54,874 nt of DNA from DATBFG01 sp036558645. GTDB lineage: Bacteria; Acidobacteriota; Terriglobia; Terriglobales; Acidobacteriaceae. Each line of letters begins with the position of its first letter. Positions within the stretch are counted from its first letter, which is position 1. Below, piece by piece: positions 54,265 through 54,874 of this stretch. The notes beneath the pieces are model-generated. The model was not told the origin of the DNA and did no database searches. It worked only from the letters and a program-made list of their open reading frames with translations. The translations under genes and the position numbers were made by a program. The stretch spans positions 1 through 54,874 of the forward strand of contig DATBFG010000008.1 in the NCBI GenBank assembly GCA_036558645.1, written 5' to 3'.

Positions 54265-54636
54265 TTAAGACGCCATCGCGTAGTGCACAATGCCATAGGC
54301 AGGATTCGCCAACACCATCAGCGCATCGTGTAATGTCGAGATCTCAAAGACGCGATCCAGGCGTAGCCTTTGCATTGTCTCGAGCACAAAAGGCGATGGG
54401 TTGACCAGCTTCAATTGAATATGGCGCTCGTCGGTCCACTTCTGCAGCGTTAACAGGGCTGCCAACCCTCCCGCGTCAATGATTTCTACTTCACTCAGGT
54501 CGAGCACGATAATGCGGGTGTTCGCCTCCGAGAGCACTGCATTACGCAGAATCGAGAGAGCTGCGCCACGAACCAGGCGGCCGGTGCACTTCACCACTAC
54601 GACATCTATGGTTCTTTCCACATCTATGGTAAGCAT
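54265..54636 (-). CDS. STAS-domain protein (anti-sigma factor antagonist-like)
   Basis: 123 residues from ATG 54636, preceded by AAAGGAAAG; the longer frame to 54675 adds 13 residues. STAS fold: VVVVKCTGRLVRG strand-turn, IIVLDLSEVEIIDAGGLAALL core, LKLVNPSPFVLETMQRLRL C-terminal half. In SpoIIAA/RsbV the core reads DSSGL with a phosphorylated Ser; here it is DAGGL, so the phospho-switch is missing. It may be constitutively active or a structural scaffold protein. No kinase or sigma gene nearby. Confidence 0.85.
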   Translation of the reverse strand: MLTIDVERTIDVVVVKCTGRLVRGAALSILRNAVLSEANTRIIVLDLSEVEIIDAGGLAALLTLQKWTDERHIQLKLVNPSPFVLETMQRLRLDRVFEISTLHDALMVLANPAYGIVHYAMAS

Positions 54637-54766
54637 TGTCTTTCCTTTACGGTATATCCAATTAGACGCTATCAAATCGTGAAGGTCACGTTTGTTAACA
54701 ATAATTTACAATCTAAGTAGAAGGTCTCGTCCCACCCTCTGTTCGCTACAATAAGCAATACGGAAT

Positions 54767-54874
54767 ATGGTGTCGTTTGGTTCCAAAACGTTTCATACCG
54801 AAGAAGATCTTTATCAATATGCAGTTGGAGCCCTTGGCCGCCAGATGCGGTCGGTGGCGGAGCTGAAAAGGCTG
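54767..54874 (+). CDS. recX: RecX-like regulatory protein, 5' part (runs off window)
   Basis: ATG 54767 opens a frame that reaches the window end (36 codons). The segment DLYQYAVGALGRQMRSVAELKRL matches the first helical repeat of RecX proteins, which bind RecA filaments and limit their activity. The rest of the gene lies outside. recA is not in the window. Confidence 0.7.
   Translation, partial: MVSFGSKTFHTEEDLYQYAVGALGRQMRSVAELKRL

Overview
The window looks like a chromosome segment of an Acidobacteriota (Acidobacteria, Terriglobia/Koribacter-like) soil bacterium. The evidence is indirect but consistent: three secreted VWA-domain proteins of the kind described as acidobacterial, a large Oar-like TonB-dependent receptor with an N-terminal carboxypeptidase-regulatory domain, GloVer-type and HAF-type secreted repeat proteins, a Ser/Thr kinase fused to TPRs, and an MglA-type GTPase. 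Base composition is moderately GC-rich by eye. I saw no tRNA or rRNA genes, no insertion sequence, no prophage and no CRISPR array.

Layout. 1-6.0 kb: end of a secreted GloVer-repeat protein, then ndk, sucD and sucC on the minus strand, then trpD and a small helix-hairpin-helix lipoprotein. 6.1-15.2 kb: TonB-dependent receptor, ribosomal protein S21, a zinc-ribbon protein, a lone receiver-domain protein, the tRNA methylthiotransferase mtaB, a secreted protein, and a membrane PAS-GGDEF-EAL protein. 15.4-26.3 kb is a housekeeping block on the plus strand: infC-rpmI-rplT-pheS-(unknown ORF)-pheT, a Kelch protein, an aminotransferase, zapB-like-zapA, a strongly structured non-coding RNA in the usual 6S RNA place, lgt and an RluD-type pseudouridine synthase. 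26.4-38.1 kb is mostly exported proteins: three VWA proteins, DUF3052, a giant astacin-like metalloprotease, MglA, a multicopper oxidase and a galactose-oxidase-like beta-propeller. 38.4-51 kb: M13 and M48 metallopeptidases, a cyclic-nucleotide-binding DUF1003 membrane protein, a ClpB-type single AAA+ ATPase, a LysM/DUF4015 glycosidase-like protein, and a receptor-type Ser/Thr kinase between two HAF-repeat paralogues. 51.3-54.9 kb: ilvE, DinB-like protein, pilT, a STAS protein and the first 36 codons of a recX-like gene.

The most unusual signal is not a gene. A dispersed family of short 7-bp-periodic arrays (consensus about YYNTYRG, best units TCGTCAG and TCGTTGG) occurs at least eight times. 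It lies directly upstream of the start codons of ndk and sucC, downstream of infC, rplT, pheS and the DUF3052 gene, and as two inverted 35-bp arms bounding exactly 165 bp (55 codons) inside mtaB. That segment accounts for extra protein length between the two conserved domains of MtaB. Other points of note: infC very probably starts with AUC, PheT lacks its internal tRNA-binding (OB) domain while an unknown ORF sits between pheS and pheT, and the zapA-lgt gap holds a probable 6S RNA with its own promoter.
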